Source of the DNA: a bacterium
Lineage (GTDB): Bacteria > Verrucomicrobiota > Verrucomicrobiae > Opitutales > Opitutaceae
Assembly (NCBI GenBank): GCA_021780625.1
Contig: JAJXYI010000490.1
Coordinates: forward strand, 1-41,539
Direction: 5' to 3'
DNA: 41,539 nucleotides
Shown: in pieces, positions 25,792 to 35,756 of the stretch
Layout: every line of letters begins with the position of its first letter
Numbering within the stretch: position 1 is the stretch's first letter
Made by a program: the position numbers and the translations under genes
Notes under the pieces: model-generated
Databases searched by the model: none
Seen by the model: only the letters and a program-made list of their open reading frames with translations
Told to the model about the DNA's origin: nothing

Positions 25792-26480
25792 TGCCTGCCG
25801 AACTCCCGCTTGAAATCGCGATCGTCGACGACGAAGTGCAGATTCGTCGCCTGCTTCGCCTCACGCTCGAACCCGCGGGATACCGCGTGCGCGAGTGTGA
25901 AACCGGAGCCCAGGGGCTCAGCGAGGTGGCGATGCGCCGCCCCGATGCGGTCATCTTGGACCTGAGCCTGCCCGACCTCGACGGCGTGGAGGTGTTGCGG
26001 CGGCTGCGCGACTGGACTCGTCTGCCGGTGCTCGTGTTGTCGGTCAGGCGCGACGAGGTGGACAAGATTGCGGCGCTTGACGCCGGGGCGGATGATTACC
26101 TGACCAAGCCCTTTGGAGGTGGCGAACTCCTCGCGCGCCTCCGTGCGATTCTGAGGCGTGTGACGCCGGCCGAGGCGGCGCAGACGGTACGATTTGGAGA
26201 TATCGAGGTGGATTTTTCCAAGCGGAGCGTGACCAAAAAGGGAGAGGAACTCCATTTGACGATGAAGGAATATGCGCTGCTGCGGCTCCTGCTCCAGAAT
26301 CGCGGCAAAGTGCTCACCCATGGCCAGCTCCTGCGGGAGGTATGGGGGCTGCGCCACGAGCAGGACACGCATTACCTGCGCGTTCACATGGCCAACCTTC
26401 GCAAAAAGATCGGATCGTCGGCCGAGTCGCGGTTTCTCCGGACGGAGTCGGGCATCGGGTATCGGTTTCTCGACGAGTGA
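25791..26480 (+). CDS. kdpE: KdpE-like OmpR-family response regulator
   Basis: This 229-residue DNA-binding regulator is the partner of the sensor encoded just upstream, sharing one base with it (TAATG). The receiver domain has acidic residues Asp13-Asp14, phospho-acceptor Asp57 (VILDLSLPD) and Lys106 (LTKPFG). The winged-helix domain ends with HYLRVHMANLRKKI and GIGYRF. The best-known target of the family is kdpFABC, absent here, so its regulon may lie elsewhere or be local (permease, kinase or SGNH gene). Confidence 0.93.
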   Translation: MPAELPLEIAIVDDEVQIRRLLRLTLEPAGYRVRECETGAQGLSEVAMRRPDAVILDLSLPDLDGVEVLRRLRDWTRLPVLVLSVRRDEVDKIAALDAGADDYLTKPFGGGELLARLRAILRRVTPAEAAQTVRFGDIEVDFSKRSVTKKGEELHLTMKEYALLRLLLQNRGKVLTHGQLLREVWGLRHEQDTHYLRVHMANLRKKIGSSAESRFLRTESGIGYRFLDE

Positions 26481-26574
26481 GGTGGGCGGAGGCGACGCCG
26501 CGCGGCGTGTGTGGGACGGCGGCCGCGAGCTCGGGATTGCCATGGTGCCGGCGGGCGGTTTTGTGGGGCGCGTC

Positions 26575-27267
26575 ATGGCAACCGAAATTTCCCAGGAGAA
26601 TTCCAAAAGTGATCCTACGCTGCCCCTGCCGCGCACGATCGAATATCCGTGGATGTCGGTGGCCACGTGGCAGGCGAAGGTCCGCTCGCACGTCGACCAC
26701 GCGGCGCGGGGTGGGGTGGATCTCCTTCTGGTGGGCGATTCGATCACGGAGGGCTGGGGTGGAACGGAGGCCTGGCGCCGTGTTTTCGGCGGCTATGCGA
26801 GTGCGAATTTCGGAATAGGCGGCGACGCCACGCAGAACCTGTTGTGGCGCCTGGAAAACGGCGGCATCGGTGCCCTGCGGCCGAAGTTGGTCGTGCTGCT
26901 GATCGGCGTGAACAACCTGGGCCGCGAACAGCACTCGCCGGAGGAGACCGCGCGGGGAATCAGAGCGGTGCTGGCATGCCTGCGCCAGGGGTTTCCCGGC
27001 GCGAAAGTGCTACTCTATGGCATCTTCCCCGCTGATGCCGCGCCCGACTCACCCTTTCGCAGGGCGATCGAAGAGACCAACCGCCTGCTCGCGACTCTGC
27101 ACGACGGAACGAACGTGTTTTTCGAGAACATCGGGGCACGCTTCCTCGAAGCCGACGGCAGGCTTTCGCCAGAGGTCTCCCCTGACTCCCTGCATCTCTC
27201 CGAGGAAGGCTACCGCCGCTGGGCCGAGGCGATGGCGCCGCGTGTCGCGGCGCTGATGGCAACCTGA
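26575..27267 (+). CDS. SGNH hydrolase of the PAF-acetylhydrolase-like type
   Basis: The 230-residue protein is a probable esterase or acetylhydrolase. Blocks: GDSITEGW with nucleophile Ser56, NFGIGGDATQN for the oxyanion Gly, GVNN with Asn114 in place of the usual GTND, and DSLHLSEEGY with Asp204 and His207. I see no signal peptide, so it looks cytosolic, unlike the SGNH protein at 16549-17328. The ATG at 26575 is preferred; an ATG at 26542 in frame is an alternative. It follows kdpE by 94 bases and may be co-transcribed with it, though a functional link is not evident. Confidence 0.85.
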   Translation: MATEISQENSKSDPTLPLPRTIEYPWMSVATWQAKVRSHVDHAARGGVDLLLVGDSITEGWGGTEAWRRVFGGYASANFGIGGDATQNLLWRLENGGIGALRPKLVVLLIGVNNLGREQHSPEETARGIRAVLACLRQGFPGAKVLLYGIFPADAAPDSPFRRAIEETNRLLATLHDGTNVFFENIGARFLEADGRLSPEVSPDSLHLSEEGYRRWAEAMAPRVAALMAT

Positions 27268-27450
27268 CGTCAGCAGGGGAGCCTGCAGGAGCAGTTCGAA
27301 GGCGAGGGTCCACCAGACGCCCGCTTCGCGGAAAGAGCCGGACCGGCGGCTGTCCCGATCGTGAGACCGGCGACGTTGCGGAGCTTCGAAATCCGCACCT
27401 CGGGCGCTTTCGCTTGCGATGAAGCCAAGGCGCGGCCTAAACGTGAATTC

Positions 27451-28482
27451 ATGAGCATTCGGCGGATTGCCCAAGCGACTCGACTTTCCCTGGCGGCGGT
27501 GTCGCTGGCACTGCGCGACAGCCCGAAGATTTCGGAGGCGACGAAGCGGAGGGTAAGAGAGGCGGCGCGACGCCTGGGATATCGACCGAGCGCAAAGGTG
27601 GCGGAGTTGATGAGCCACGTGCGCCTGAGCAGGGATCCCCGCAACGAGGGCTGCCTGGCGTTGATGTCTTTCTACGACATCGAGCGCCCTTGGGAGGAGT
27701 CGCTTCATCTGCGGCGTATCTGCGAGGGCATGAGGGCCCGTGCGGAGGCGCTCGGATATCGACTCGAGCCACTCTGGCTGCGCGCTCCAGGGATGACTCC
27801 CCGCCGGTTTCGCTCGATTCTCGATGCACGCGGAATCGAAGGCCTGCTGTGTCTGGGCAGCCCGCGAATCGACGATGAATTTCCCTCGGTGTTCGACCAT
27901 TACGCCATCGTCACCCAGGGTTGGAGCATCCGGACCCAGCTGCATCGCGTGATCAACCACGCGTACAACGACACCTGGCGGGCGCTCGACAAGCTCTACT
28001 CCCTTGGATACCGGCGCCCCGGATTGGCGATCGGCAATTACGAGGACGTGCGCGGCGCCCATGCCAATGTCAGCGCCTATCTCGGCTGGTGCGATCATAG
28101 GCACGGATCCGCGAGTGGAGTCCCGGTCCTGCGATTGGACGGGCTGGAATGGACCCTGTTCCGAAAGTGGCTGAAACAGCGGCGGCCTGACGCCGTGGTG
28201 ATGGTGCATGCCTATGACGTCGTTTCGGAGTGCGTGCAGACCATGCAAAATCAGGGCATCCGCCTGCCGGACGATTTCGGGTTGGCCGTCCTGAGCCAGA
28301 ACCTCGAAGGCACGGAGTTGTCGGGGCTGCAGGAAAACCAGCGGGTGATCGGTGCCTGGGCGGTCGAGCTGGCCGTGGCGCGGATCATGAACCGCGACTT
28401 CGGCATCCCCGCGGCGCCTCGCGTCGAAATGGTGGACAGCGTCTGGGTGGAGGGAAAGACGCTCCGCTCAGCGGCCCGGTAG
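27451..28482 (+). CDS. LacI-family transcriptional regulator
   Basis: The 343-residue regulator has an N-terminal LacI helix-turn-helix and hinge (residues about 1-60: IRRIAQATRLSLAAVSLALR, then ISEATKRRVREAARRLGY) and a periplasmic-binding-protein-like effector domain. I chose the ATG at 27451 because it begins exactly at the helix-turn-helix; 30 further codons are open upstream but carry no family sequence. It precedes the TonB receptor and amino-sugar genes on the same strand, and a LacI-like operator at 28549-28560 lies between, so it likely controls them. The effector could be GlcNAc, GlcN6P or a related sugar; that is inference. Confidence 0.9.
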   Translation: MSIRRIAQATRLSLAAVSLALRDSPKISEATKRRVREAARRLGYRPSAKVAELMSHVRLSRDPRNEGCLALMSFYDIERPWEESLHLRRICEGMRARAEALGYRLEPLWLRAPGMTPRRFRSILDARGIEGLLCLGSPRIDDEFPSVFDHYAIVTQGWSIRTQLHRVINHAYNDTWRALDKLYSLGYRRPGLAIGNYEDVRGAHANVSAYLGWCDHRHGSASGVPVLRLDGLEWTLFRKWLKQRRPDAVVMVHAYDVVSECVQTMQNQGIRLPDDFGLAVLSQNLEGTELSGLQENQRVIGAWAVELAVARIMNRDFGIPAAPRVEMVDSVWVEGKTLRSAAR

Positions 28483-28548
28483 GGGGAGGCATTCGACTTC
28501 CGTTGCCGCCCGCCCGCACATTGTCCGACCCGGGCCAGAGGACCGAGG

Positions 28549-28560
28549 GTTAACGTTCAC
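28549..28560. promoter_or_regulatory. Candidate LacI-family operator
   Basis: GTTAACGTTCAC is a pseudo-palindrome with 5 of 6 matching bases per half and the central CG step (28554-28555) typical of LacI/GalR/PurR operators. It lies 122 bases before the TonB receptor ATG and 66 bases after the regulator stop. Confidence 0.5.
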
Positions 28561-28681
28561 CTGGGCAGCCGTTGAAAACAGGCCGGGGCGGCCGCACACC
28601 TCGGACACATCCTTCATCGCATCATCCCCAGCGATCCCAACGCGAACCCATCAACGCCTGTCCGTCAGGCGCGTCCCCACC

Positions 28682-31600
28682 ATGAATCAGAGAGTATCGT
28701 CCTTCCTCCGCTACGTCGTCACGGCGTGCGGCGACGTGTTGTTCCGGGCGGGCTTCACCGCCTGCGCCTGTCTGTCGCTTATCTATTCTGCCCCGATCGC
28801 GCGACCCGCCGAGAATGGCGGCGCCACAATCCAGGGGCGTGTGCTCAACGTCGCCAGTGGCGAATTCCTGAAGAACGCGCGCGTCTCCGTCGAGGGGACC
28901 ACCTTGGCGGTCCTGACGAACGACTTTGGCGAATACACGCTTGAGGGAGTGCCGTCGGGAGCGGTGCGGCTGCGCGTGACCTATCCGGGGTTCCCGGCTC
29001 AGGAGTTCCCCATAACGGCCCAGGCCGACCAGACGGTGCGACATGACGTCGAGTTTGGCGCTTCGGAGGAGGGCGACGTGGTGAAGCTGCAACCGCTCGT
29101 CGTCGCCGCCAAACGCGAGACAGACGGACGCACGATAGCGCTCGAGGAGCAGCGCGTCGCCCCGAACGTCGTGAACGTCGTCGCCTCCGACGAGTTCGGC
29201 GACGTGACCGAAGGCAATGTTGGCGAATTCCTGAAGTACCTGCCCGGCGTGCTGGTCGACTACAATGCGGCCGCGGCGAGAACCGTCTCGATCCGCGGTC
29301 TTCCGCCCAGCACGACGCCAATCTCCATGGACGGCAACCGCATGGCCACGGCCTCGTCCGGCTCCGCGTCGCGCACCTTCGAATTCGAGCAGGTTTCGAT
29401 CAACAATATTTCCCGTGTCGAGGTCACCAAGACCACGACGCCGGACCAGCCTGCGGACACGTTGGGAGGCTCGGTCAACATGATCAGCAAGAGCGCGTTC
29501 GAACGGGCTTCTGCCCAACTCGACTATCGCGCCTACCTCAACGTCAACGACACCGCGGTCAGTCTGGGCCGCTCAGCCATCGGACCGGACGGCACGAGGG
29601 AGCGCCTGGTCAAGCCTGGAATGGATTTCACGTACGTCGACCCGGTGAGCAAAAACTTCGGCTTCGTGATCACCGGCCTGCTGTCCGACAACTACAATCC
29701 GCAGACCCTGTCGCAGACCAACTGGTATCCCCTGTCCGCGGGCAAACCCAGCGGGTCCCCGTCTACCGTGACGGCCGACACGCCTTACATGGGGACCTAC
29801 CGGATGCAGACCTCGCCGCAGACCACCCAGCGCGGCTCGATCGGGGTAACTCTTGACTGGCGGATCTCTCCGCGCGACCTGATCTCGGTCACCGGCCAGT
29901 ACAGCTCGTTCGACAACTATTTCTACATAGAGAACTATACCTTCGACACCGGCCAGGTCGCCACCTTCGGGCCGACCTTCACCAACGGCGCGGCCGGTAA
30001 GGGCAACTTCTACACGTCGACCAATTTCCGGCACAAGGTCGGCGACACCTGGCAGCCCAACATCACGTACCGTCACACGGGTCGTAATTGGAGGTTCGAT
30101 ACCGGAGGCTATTACTCGCGTTCGACGAACCACTATCGCGACATCGACGACGGCTTCTTCAACGGTGTGACCGCGGGCATGACGGGCGCGACCATCACGT
30201 TCGCCGATCTCACCGCCGACCGGCCGGGTGTGATCCAGGTGGTCAAGAACGGTGCGACCGTAGACCCGTTTCTTCTGGCGAACCAACTGGTCATCACGAC
30301 TCCGACGTCGATCAACAACACGGGCTACCAGGGCCAGGTGAACTCCAACCAGAGCAACGCCGTCGACCAGTTCCGTGGGGCGCACGCCAATTTCCAGCGC
30401 GACTTTTCGTCGCGCATCCCGGTGAGCGTGCGGGTCGGCGTCGATTTCCGACAGAACATCCGCGACATTCACACGGCAGCGCCCGTCTGGCGGTATAACG
30501 GCCCCGACGGGATCTACAATTCGGGCGACGAGGCGGCGGCGCCCTTCCTGGATTCCTCGTTCTCCGGCACGACGCCACCGTACGGATTTACCAACGTGCA
30601 ATGGCTGGATCCGCAGAAGATGTATCAACTCTTCCTCGCGCACCCGCAGGAGTTCACCGAGCAGCTGACCGGGGCCTACGGCACGATCCAGCGGGCGGTC
30701 AACGGCTCGCTGTACATCGACGAGGCCGTCAGCGCCGCCTACGCGCGCATCGATACGAAACTCTTCGACAACCGGCTCTGGCTGGTGGGAGGCGTCCGCT
30801 ATGAGCGCACGGAAGACTCCGGCGAGGGCCCGTTCAAGGACACCAACGCGATCTACCAGAAGGATTCCAGCGGTCGGCTTGTGCTGGGCTCCAACGGCAA
30901 GCCGATCCTGATCACCACGGATCCGGTGCAACAGACCAGGCTCCAGTACATCGAGCGCGGCAGCCGCGTTTCCAACTCCTATGGCGACCTCTATCCGAGC
31001 GCCAATGCCACCTGGTCCATCACGGGGAACCTTCTCGCGCGTGTCGGGTACGCGCGGACCATCGGCCGGCCCGATTTCGGCAACATCATACCTAGCGTGG
31101 TGGCCCCCGACCTATCCGGCACCAGTCTGCTCATCACGGTCAACAACCCGGCCCTGAAACCGTGGGAGGCAAACAACTACGACCTCTCGCTGGAGTATTA
31201 TTTCAAGCAGGCGGGAGTGCTCTCGTTGGGCGCCTTCCGCAAGGATTTCTCGAACTTCTTCGGTTCGGTCACCACCCCGGCCACGGCGGACATGCTGGCA
31301 AAGTACGGGTTGGATCCGACGCTGTTCCAAGGCTACAGTTTCGTGACCAAGGACAACGTCGGCAACGCGCAGGTGACGGGCCTGGAGTTCAACTACAGCC
31401 AGCAGCTCACCTTCCTTCCCACGTGGGCCCGGGGCATGTCGGTGTTCGGCAATGGAACGACGCTTCATCTGACGGGGGCCAACACGGCGGACTTCAGCGC
31501 CTTCGTGCCGCGCTTCGCCAGTTGGGGCGTGTCCCTCAACCGTCCCCGCTTCTCCCTGATGCTGAAATGGGTTTATCGTTCGGACCAGCGCCTCCTGTTG

Positions 31601-31840
31601 CGCACGGGCTCCGGCGTGCCGGCGGGCGATTATCAATGGCTGAAAGGATCGCTGAAGCTCGACGTGAACGCGGAATACCGCTTCACCAAGCGGCTCTCGT
31701 TGTTCCTCAACGCGCGCAACATCACCGATGAGAAGTACGTCCTGTTGTACTCGGCGCCCGGGACCCCGTCCTACGCCCGGCAATACAACACCCAGGATTT
31801 CGGAGTCCAATATGTGGCTGGCATCAAGGGCACGTTCTGA
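28682..31840 (+). CDS. TonB-dependent outer-membrane receptor with carboxypeptidase-regulatory-like N-terminal domain
   Basis: This 1052-residue outer-membrane transporter takes up large substrates using energy from TonB. After a signal-like N-terminus (about 1-43) comes a beta-sandwich domain (about 48-125: IQGRVLNVASGEFLKNARVSVEGT), then the plug (about 155-275: VVASDEFGD...VSIRGLPPSTTPISMDGNR...EVTKTTTPDQPADTLGGSVN) and a 22-strand barrel to the C-terminal Phe. The plug and barrel motifs match the TonB family of Opitutaceae-like bacteria. Its place next to GH20, NagB and NagA suggests uptake of chitin- or peptidoglycan-derived oligosaccharides. The GH20 start overlaps its end by 29 bases. 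Confidence 0.93.
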   Translation: MNQRVSSFLRYVVTACGDVLFRAGFTACACLSLIYSAPIARPAENGGATIQGRVLNVASGEFLKNARVSVEGTTLAVLTNDFGEYTLEGVPSGAVRLRVTYPGFPAQEFPITAQADQTVRHDVEFGASEEGDVVKLQPLVVAAKRETDGRTIALEEQRVAPNVVNVVASDEFGDVTEGNVGEFLKYLPGVLVDYNAAAARTVSIRGLPPSTTPISMDGNRMATASSGSASRTFEFEQVSINNISRVEVTKTTTPDQPADTLGGSVNMISKSAFERASAQLDYRAYLNVNDTAVSLGRSAIGPDGTRERLVKPGMDFTYVDPVSKNFGFVITGLLSDNYNPQTLSQTNWYPLSAGKPSGSPSTVTADTPYMGTYRMQTSPQTTQRGSIGVTLDWRISPRDLISVTGQYSSFDNYFYIENYTFDTGQVATFGPTFTNGAAGKGNFYTSTNFRHKVGDTWQPNITYRHTGRNWRFDTGGYYSRSTNHYRDIDDGFFNGVTAGMTGATITFADLTADRPGVIQVVKNGATVDPFLLANQLVITTPTSINNTGYQGQVNSNQSNAVDQFRGAHANFQRDFSSRIPVSVRVGVDFRQNIRDIHTAAPVWRYNGPDGIYNSGDEAAAPFLDSSFSGTTPPYGFTNVQWLDPQKMYQLFLAHPQEFTEQLTGAYGTIQRAVNGSLYIDEAVSAAYARIDTKLFDNRLWLVGGVRYERTEDSGEGPFKDTNAIYQKDSSGRLVLGSNGKPILITTDPVQQTRLQYIERGSRVSNSYGDLYPSANATWSITGNLLARVGYARTIGRPDFGNIIPSVVAPDLSGTSLLITVNNPALKPWEANNYDLSLEYYFKQAGVLSLGAFRKDFSNFFGSVTTPATADMLAKYGLDPTLFQGYSFVTKDNVGNAQVTGLEFNYSQQLTFLPTWARGMSVFGNGTTLHLTGANTADFSAFVPRFASWGVSLNRPRFSLMLKWVYRSDQRLLLRTGSGVPAGDYQWLKGSLKLDVNAEYRFTKRLSLFLNARNITDEKYVLLYSAPGTPSYARQYNTQDFGVQYVAGIKGTF

Positions 31841-33998
31841 GGTTCTGCCGCCGCCACAGCCAAAGACACCCGTCGTGACCCCTGCCCAACCAACCGAACC
31901 CGTCGACGCCCCGCGCCGGACGGACCCTGCGCAGCGCCACCAGAGGGCTGCGGCGGCCCGCACCGGCGGGGCGTGGACGCGGCTCGTCGCTCTCGGTGCG
32001 TTCGTCTGCCTGGCCTTCGGGGGCGGGGCCCGGGCGCTGGCGAACCCCGCGCTGATTCCCCTGCCGGCCCAGGTCCACTATGCTGACGGCTGGCTCGTGC
32101 TGCGGCAGGGCCTGCCCATCGTGGTGCCCGCGGACGCGCCCGCGCAGCTGACGACCGCCGCGGAGGTGCTGCGCGACGAGTTGAGGCAACGCGCCGGAGT
32201 GGCCGCCGTCCTCGCGCGCGATCTCCCACCAGAGGGTGGGGCGATCGTCCTGGCGCTCGGGGATACGCCGGGAACGGCCAGCCTCGAGTCGTACACCCTG
32301 CGGATCGGACGCAATGCGGAGCTGCGCGCGCCGAGCGCCCGGGGTGTGCTATGGGGCGCCCAAACGCTGCTGCAAAGCATCGAGGCGCACCAAGACGGGG
32401 AGGCGTTGCGCCACGGGATGATCGTCGACTGGCCCGTCCGCCCGTGGCGGGCACTCCTGCTCGACCCCGCCCGCTCCTTCCTGAGCCTGGACTTCCTGTG
32501 CCGCACGATCCGCGTGATGTCCGCGTACAAGCTCAACGTCCTGCATCTTCACCTGACCGACGACCAGGGCTGGCGCTTCCAGTGCCTTGCCTTCCCCAAA
32601 TGCACGCCGGCGGGACAACCCTTTTATTCGCAGGACGAACTGCGCGCGCTGGTGGCCTACGCGGCGCGCTACGGCGTGGATATCGTGCCGGAGTTTGATT
32701 TCCCGGGACACTCCCGTGCCGCGATCGCGGCCTATCCGCAGCTGGGTTGCGACGGGCAGGTTCGTGGTGTCGACGACTCGATCCTGTGCTGCGGCACGCC
32801 GTTCACTTTGCAGTTCATCGACGCGGTGGTTACCGAGTCGGCCGCTGTTTTCACGTCACCCTATGTTCACCTGGGGGCCGATGAACCGTTTGCCCTCCGT
32901 CGTTGGGCCGACTGTCCGGCGTGCCGCGCCCGTATGAAGGAGAAAGGCGTCACAACCCTGCAGGCCCTGTATCACACGTTCGTGCTCGATATGGACACCA
33001 TCGTCCGTCGCCACGGCAGACGGATGATCGTCTGGAACGACGCGTTCCATCCGGGCGTGGAGCCGGCGCCGTCGAAGGACATCGTGATCGACGCCTGGCA
33101 TGATTATTCCAACGCCGACCAGTTCGCGCGCGCCGGGTATACGCTGATCAACTCGTCGACCGGACCGCTCTACCTGACCTCCTTCGGGTTGCGCGGAGGA
33201 CTGCCGCTGTCGGCCGTGCGCGCCTGGGATGCGAGGCGGTTTGCCGATCCGGATCCCAAGGGCGGCGCCCGGATTGTCACCTACCGCGACCTGTCGCCGC
33301 AGGCGCAGCTGTTGGGAGGCCAGGCCTGCGCCTGGGCCACCGAGCAGGGGCTCGTCGAACGCTGGCTGTACCCGCGGCTGCTCTCGATCGCGGATTCGCT
33401 CTGGGCGGAGGGGCGCGCCGAGGATCTTGCCAGTTTCGAGGCGCGGCTGCATCCGGCTCACGACCGGCTGCTCCGAAAGCTCGGCGTCTATGCTGACGAA
33501 ACCCTGGCGTCCGAGACTCTCTTCGACGGCCGGGACATGGCGCCGTGGATCGAGGTCGGGAGCGCGGGCTTCGTGGTGGAACACGGTGCCTTGGTGGCCC
33601 CGACCGCCGGCCCAGCCCGCGGCTGGCTGCGCACCCGGAAGTCCTGGGGCAGTTTCATCCTCACGTTCGAGCGTTGGTCGCCCGAGGTCAAAGACCCGAC
33701 CGGCGTCTTCGTCGGATGCACGCCGACTCAAACTTCCGGCTCCGTTCCGGACGGAAGGCAGATTTCCGCGACTCCGCCGGCGGGGTTCCTTGCCACCCGG
33801 TCGCTCCATCCCGCGCGGCGTTGGAACCGGTACGCGTTGGTGGTGCGCGGCGACATCGTCACTTTGACCATCAACGGCCGCCTGGCCTGGTCGGTCGCCG
33901 AGCCGCTGCCGGTCGGCGCGATCGGCCTCGCAGGCGCGGACGGTGTGCGCTTCCGCGCGATCGAGCTCCGTCCTCTGTCAGAAAAAACCTTTCCATGA
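31812..33998 (+). CDS. GH20 beta-N-acetylhexosaminidase with C-terminal DUF1080-like domain
   Basis: The 728-residue exported enzyme cleaves terminal beta-GlcNAc or GalNAc. It has a late hydrophobic signal-anchor segment (about 52-78), a GH20b-like N-terminal domain, and the catalytic barrel with [11 protein letters not shown] and the Asp357-Glu358 pair in HLGADEP (the family norm is HxGGDE). From about residue 590 a lectin-like fold resembling DUF1080 follows ([14 protein letters not shown]..., GRLAW near the end). The ATG at 31812 has a GGAG at the right distance and overlaps the receptor gene; a GTG at 31875 would give a shorter N-terminus. Its stop overlaps nagB (ATGA). Confidence 0.9.
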   Translation: MWLASRARSEVLPPPQPKTPVVTPAQPTEPVDAPRRTDPAQRHQRAAAARTGGAWTRLVALGAFVCLAFGGGARALANPALIPLPAQVHYADGWLVLRQGLPIVVPADAPAQLTTAAEVLRDELRQRAGVAAVLARDLPPEGGAIVLALGDTPGTASLESYTLRIGRNAELRAPSARGVLWGAQTLLQSIEAHQDGEALRHGMIVDWPVRPWRALLLDPARSFLSLDFLCRTIRVMSAYKLNVLHLHLTDDQGWRFQCLAFPKCTPAGQPFYSQDELRALVAYAARYGVDIVPEFDFPGHSRAAIAAYPQLGCDGQVRGVDDSILCCGTPFTLQFIDAVVTESAAVFTSPYVHLGADEPFALRRWADCPACRARMKEKGVTTLQALYHTFVLDMDTIVRRHGRRMIVWNDAFHPGVEPAPSKDIVIDAWHDYSNADQFARAGYTLINSSTGPLYLTSFGLRGGLPLSAVRAWDARRFADPDPKGGARIVTYRDLSPQAQLLGGQACAWATEQGLVERWLYPRLLSIADSLWAEGRAEDLASFEARLHPAHDRLLRKLGVYADETLASETLFDGRDMAPWIEVGSAGFVVEHGALVAPTAGPARGWLRTRKSWGSFILTFERWSPEVKDPTGVFVGCTPTQTSGSVPDGRQISATPPAGFLATRSLHPARRWNRYALVVRGDIVTLTINGRLAWSVAEPLPVGAIGLAGADGVRFRAIELRPLSEKTFP

Positions 33999-34750
33999 AC
34001 GTTAGGATCTTCTCAGACAAAACGCTCCTTGGCCATGCCGCCGCTTCACAGGCGGCCGACCTCATCGCCCGCGCGATCGCGGAACAGGGGCGTGCCCGCA
34101 TCCTGGTCGCGACCGGCGAATCCCAATTCCAGTTTCTGGACGCACTCGTGAAGGAGCGCCGGATCGATTGGCGGAAGGTCGAGATGTTTCACCTCGACGA
34201 ATACATCGGCTTGAGCGTCGACCATTCGGCCAGCTTCCGCCGGTACCTGCTCGAACGGCTCATCCGCCGGGTGGGCATTCCGGTGTACCACCTGCTGGAC
34301 GGCGAAACAGATCCTGTCACGGTCACGCTTGAGGTCGGGAAGGCGTTGGCGTCGGCGCCGATCGACGTGGCGTTCGCAGGCATCGGGGAAAACGGACATC
34401 TCGCGTTCAACGACCCGCCGGCGGACTTCCTCACTGAGGAGCCGTACCTGATTGTGCAGCTCGACGAGGCGTGCCGGATCCAGCAGGTCGGCGAAGGCTG
34501 GTTCAAGCAGCTCTCCGAGGTGCCGCATCGCGCCATCTCGATTTCGATTCGCCAACTTCTCAAGTCCAAGGCCATCCTCGCGATCGTGCCCGATGCACGC
34601 AAAGCGGTGGCGGTACAACGATGCCTGGAGGGACCGATCACGCCGAAGGTTCCCGCCTCGATCCTGCGTCGGCATCCCGACGTCACGTTATACCTCGACC
34701 GCAGTTCGGCGGGCCTGCTGAAGTCCGCCGATGTGGAGGCACACTCCTGA
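33995..34750 (+). CDS. nagB: Glucosamine-6-phosphate deaminase
   Basis: The 251-residue cytosolic enzyme converts glucosamine-6-phosphate to fructose-6-phosphate and ammonia. Active-site segments are FHLDEY with Asp68 and [12 protein letters not shown] with His135. Compared with E. coli NagB (D141, H143, E148), the positions read Asn133, His135 and Asp140. Asn at the first is, as I recall, common in shorter NagB proteins; Asp for Glu148 is less usual. The length fits the non-allosteric Gram-positive type rather than the 266-residue E. coli enzyme. The ATG at 33995 overlaps the GH20 stop. Confidence 0.9.
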   Translation: MNVRIFSDKTLLGHAAASQAADLIARAIAEQGRARILVATGESQFQFLDALVKERRIDWRKVEMFHLDEYIGLSVDHSASFRRYLLERLIRRVGIPVYHLLDGETDPVTVTLEVGKALASAPIDVAFAGIGENGHLAFNDPPADFLTEEPYLIVQLDEACRIQQVGEGWFKQLSEVPHRAISISIRQLLKSKAILAIVPDARKAVAVQRCLEGPITPKVPASILRRHPDVTLYLDRSSAGLLKSADVEAHS

Positions 34751-34754
34751 GCGC

Positions 34755-35756
34755 ATGAAGATCCGCTGCCCAGGCTTCGTGGATCTGCACGTGAACGGCT
34801 TTGCCGGCGTCGATTTCAATACGCCGGGTCGTTCCGCGGAACAGCTTCAGACTGCCTTGACTGCGATGCGGACGACGGGCGTCACCCGCTGTCTGCCCAC
34901 ACTGATCACCTCCTCGGGGGACCGCTTCGCGGCCTGCGCGTCGGCGCTTGCGGCCTGCCGGGACCCGATGATCGCGGGCATTCACATGGAGGGCCCCTAC
35001 ATCTCGCCCCTCGACGGCCCGCGGGGCGTCCATCCCCGCGCCGACGTGATCCCGGCGTCCTGGGAGGATTTTGAGAGGCGTCAGGATGCAGCCGGAGGCC
35101 GCATCAGTCTGGTGACCCTTGCTCCGGAGGTTCCGGGCGCGCTGCGGCTGATCGAGCGGCTGGTCGAGGGGAAGATCCGCGTCGCCGTGGGACACACCGC
35201 GGCTGGACGGGAACAACTGCGTGCCGCGGTTTCGGCCGGAGCCACGTTGGCGACTCATTTGGGCAACGGCTGCGCGGCGATCCTGCCCCGCCACGACAAC
35301 GTGATCTGGGAACAGCTCGCCGCGGATGAACTGAACGCCAGTTTGATCGTCGACGGCTACCACCTGCCTCCGTCGGTCGTGAAGGTGATGATCCGCGCCA
35401 AGGGAATCGGCCGCTCCATCCTCGTGACTGATGCGACGGCGGCCGCTCACGCGCCCGCCGGGCGCTATCGCCTGGGCGTGCAGGAGGTCGAGGGACACGC
35501 GGCTGGCCGCGTGACGCTGCCCGGACAGACTCATTTGGCCGGTTCGGGCCTCACGATGGACACGGCAGTCGCCAACGTGGTGCGTTTCGGCGCCGCCACG
35601 CTGGAAGAGGCCTTGACGCTGGCGTCCGTCAATCCCGCGCGCTTCATGGGCTTCGCTCCGACTGGGCAGGTGGAGGGCGAGTGGGATCAGGAGCGGAAAA
35701 TGCTCGGCATTGTGAATGTCCACCCCGATGCGGCTGCGTCCGGCGTCCAGACGTGA
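34755..35756 (+). CDS. nagA: N-acetylglucosamine-6-phosphate deacetylase, short form
   Basis: The 333-residue amidohydrolase removes acetyl from GlcNAc-6-phosphate, giving the substrate of NagB. Metal and substrate motifs are PGFVDLHVNG (9-14), GIHMEGPYIS, VGHTAA, THLGNGCAAILPRHDN, IVDGYHL and LVTDATAAA with the catalytic Asp. It begins directly at the barrel (MKIRCPGFVDLHVNG), so the roughly 50-residue N-terminal part of the small beta domain of E. coli NagA (382 residues) is missing. The ATG at 34755 lies 4 bases after the nagB stop; an ATG at 34731 in frame would overlap nagB and add only 8 residues. Confidence 0.88.
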   Translation: MKIRCPGFVDLHVNGFAGVDFNTPGRSAEQLQTALTAMRTTGVTRCLPTLITSSGDRFAACASALAACRDPMIAGIHMEGPYISPLDGPRGVHPRADVIPASWEDFERRQDAAGGRISLVTLAPEVPGALRLIERLVEGKIRVAVGHTAAGREQLRAAVSAGATLATHLGNGCAAILPRHDNVIWEQLAADELNASLIVDGYHLPPSVVKVMIRAKGIGRSILVTDATAAAHAPAGRYRLGVQEVEGHAAGRVTLPGQTHLAGSGLTMDTAVANVVRFGAATLEEALTLASVNPARFMGFAPTGQVEGEWDQERKMLGIVNVHPDAAASGVQT

